Source: Actinomycetota bacterium
GTDB lineage: Bacteria > Actinomycetota > Humimicrobiia > Humimicrobiales > Humimicrobiaceae
Assembly (NCBI GenBank): GCA_016927635.1
Contig: JAFGMJ010000083.1
Span: 1 to 5,563 of the forward strand
Length of the DNA: 5,563 nucleotides
Direction of reading: 5' to 3'
The position numbers and the translations under genes were made by a program. The notes below the pieces were generated by a model. The model had not been told where the DNA came from, made no database searches, and saw nothing but the letters and a program-made list of their open reading frames with translations. Below, piece after piece: positions 5,528 to 5,563 of this stretch; position 1 is the stretch's first letter, and the number at the start of each line of letters is the position of its first letter.

Positions 5528-5563
5528 GGCAGGATATTAAGTAAAACAACGTACTTTTACACC
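5518..5563 (-). ncRNA. L10 leader RNA (ribosomal protein leader), 3' part, cut by window edge
   Basis: Upstream of rplJ the minus-strand transcript carries a 6-bp hairpin, GUAAAA (5560-5555) with UUUUAC (5546-5541), followed by UUAAUAUCCUGCCCAGGU. As I recall the bacterial L10 leader (Rfam L10_leader), its 3' side has a hairpin followed by UUAAU, then CCUGCC and AGGU, whose partners GCAGG and ACCU lie on the 5' side. Here the 5' side falls beyond the window, but the first bases present (GGUG) fit the end of a GCAGGUG motif. Such leaders bind the L10-L12 complex and repress rplJL. Position, orientation and motif agree; the identification is from memory and only half the structure is visible. 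Confidence 0.7.

Overview
The window reads as chromosomal DNA from an AT-rich bacterium. Every supported gene lies on the minus strand, so the transcription order runs from the right edge to the left edge. The ribosomal proteins are bacterial types: L10 is followed by an L7/L12 with a bacterial NTD-hinge-CTD layout, and a bacterial L10-leader-like RNA precedes them. I cannot place the phylum from sequence alone. AT-rich third codon positions, frequent ATA and AGA codons and a TTG start fit many uncultured or anaerobic low-GC lineages.

Right part (5563 to about 4300): the window opens inside what looks like the 3' half of an L10 leader RNA. Next come a Rho-independent-terminator-like hairpin, rplJ (L10, TTG start) and rplL (L7/L12). 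The leader and terminator can form a competing antiterminator helix of 10 pairs, which suggests that L10-L12 represses its own operon by transcription attenuation. L7/L12 has an extra Lys/Ala/Glu-rich N-terminus of about 25 residues. L10 has a long C-terminal L12-binding helix.

Middle (about 4300 to 4041): a large, nested and probably bidirectional terminator closes the rplJL operon. rpoB, the usual next gene, is absent here. The rest of the gap holds a possible promoter and 5' leader for the next gene.

Left part (4040 to 1): an iron-containing alcohol dehydrogenase family protein (445 aa) is followed after 55 bp by a P2-type (Ca2+-ATPase-like) cation pump. The pump reads open for 882 codons to the left edge and is truncated there near its last membrane helix. 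No terminator separates the two genes, so they are probably co-transcribed, but I see no clear metabolic link between them. The pump has the full catalytic machinery but carries Asn where SERCA-type pumps have the key M6 Asp. The dehydrogenase has a changed metal-ligand region.

I see no CRISPR array, insertion sequence, tRNA, rRNA or phage gene. The most interesting signal is the complete antiterminator/terminator logic upstream of rplJ.
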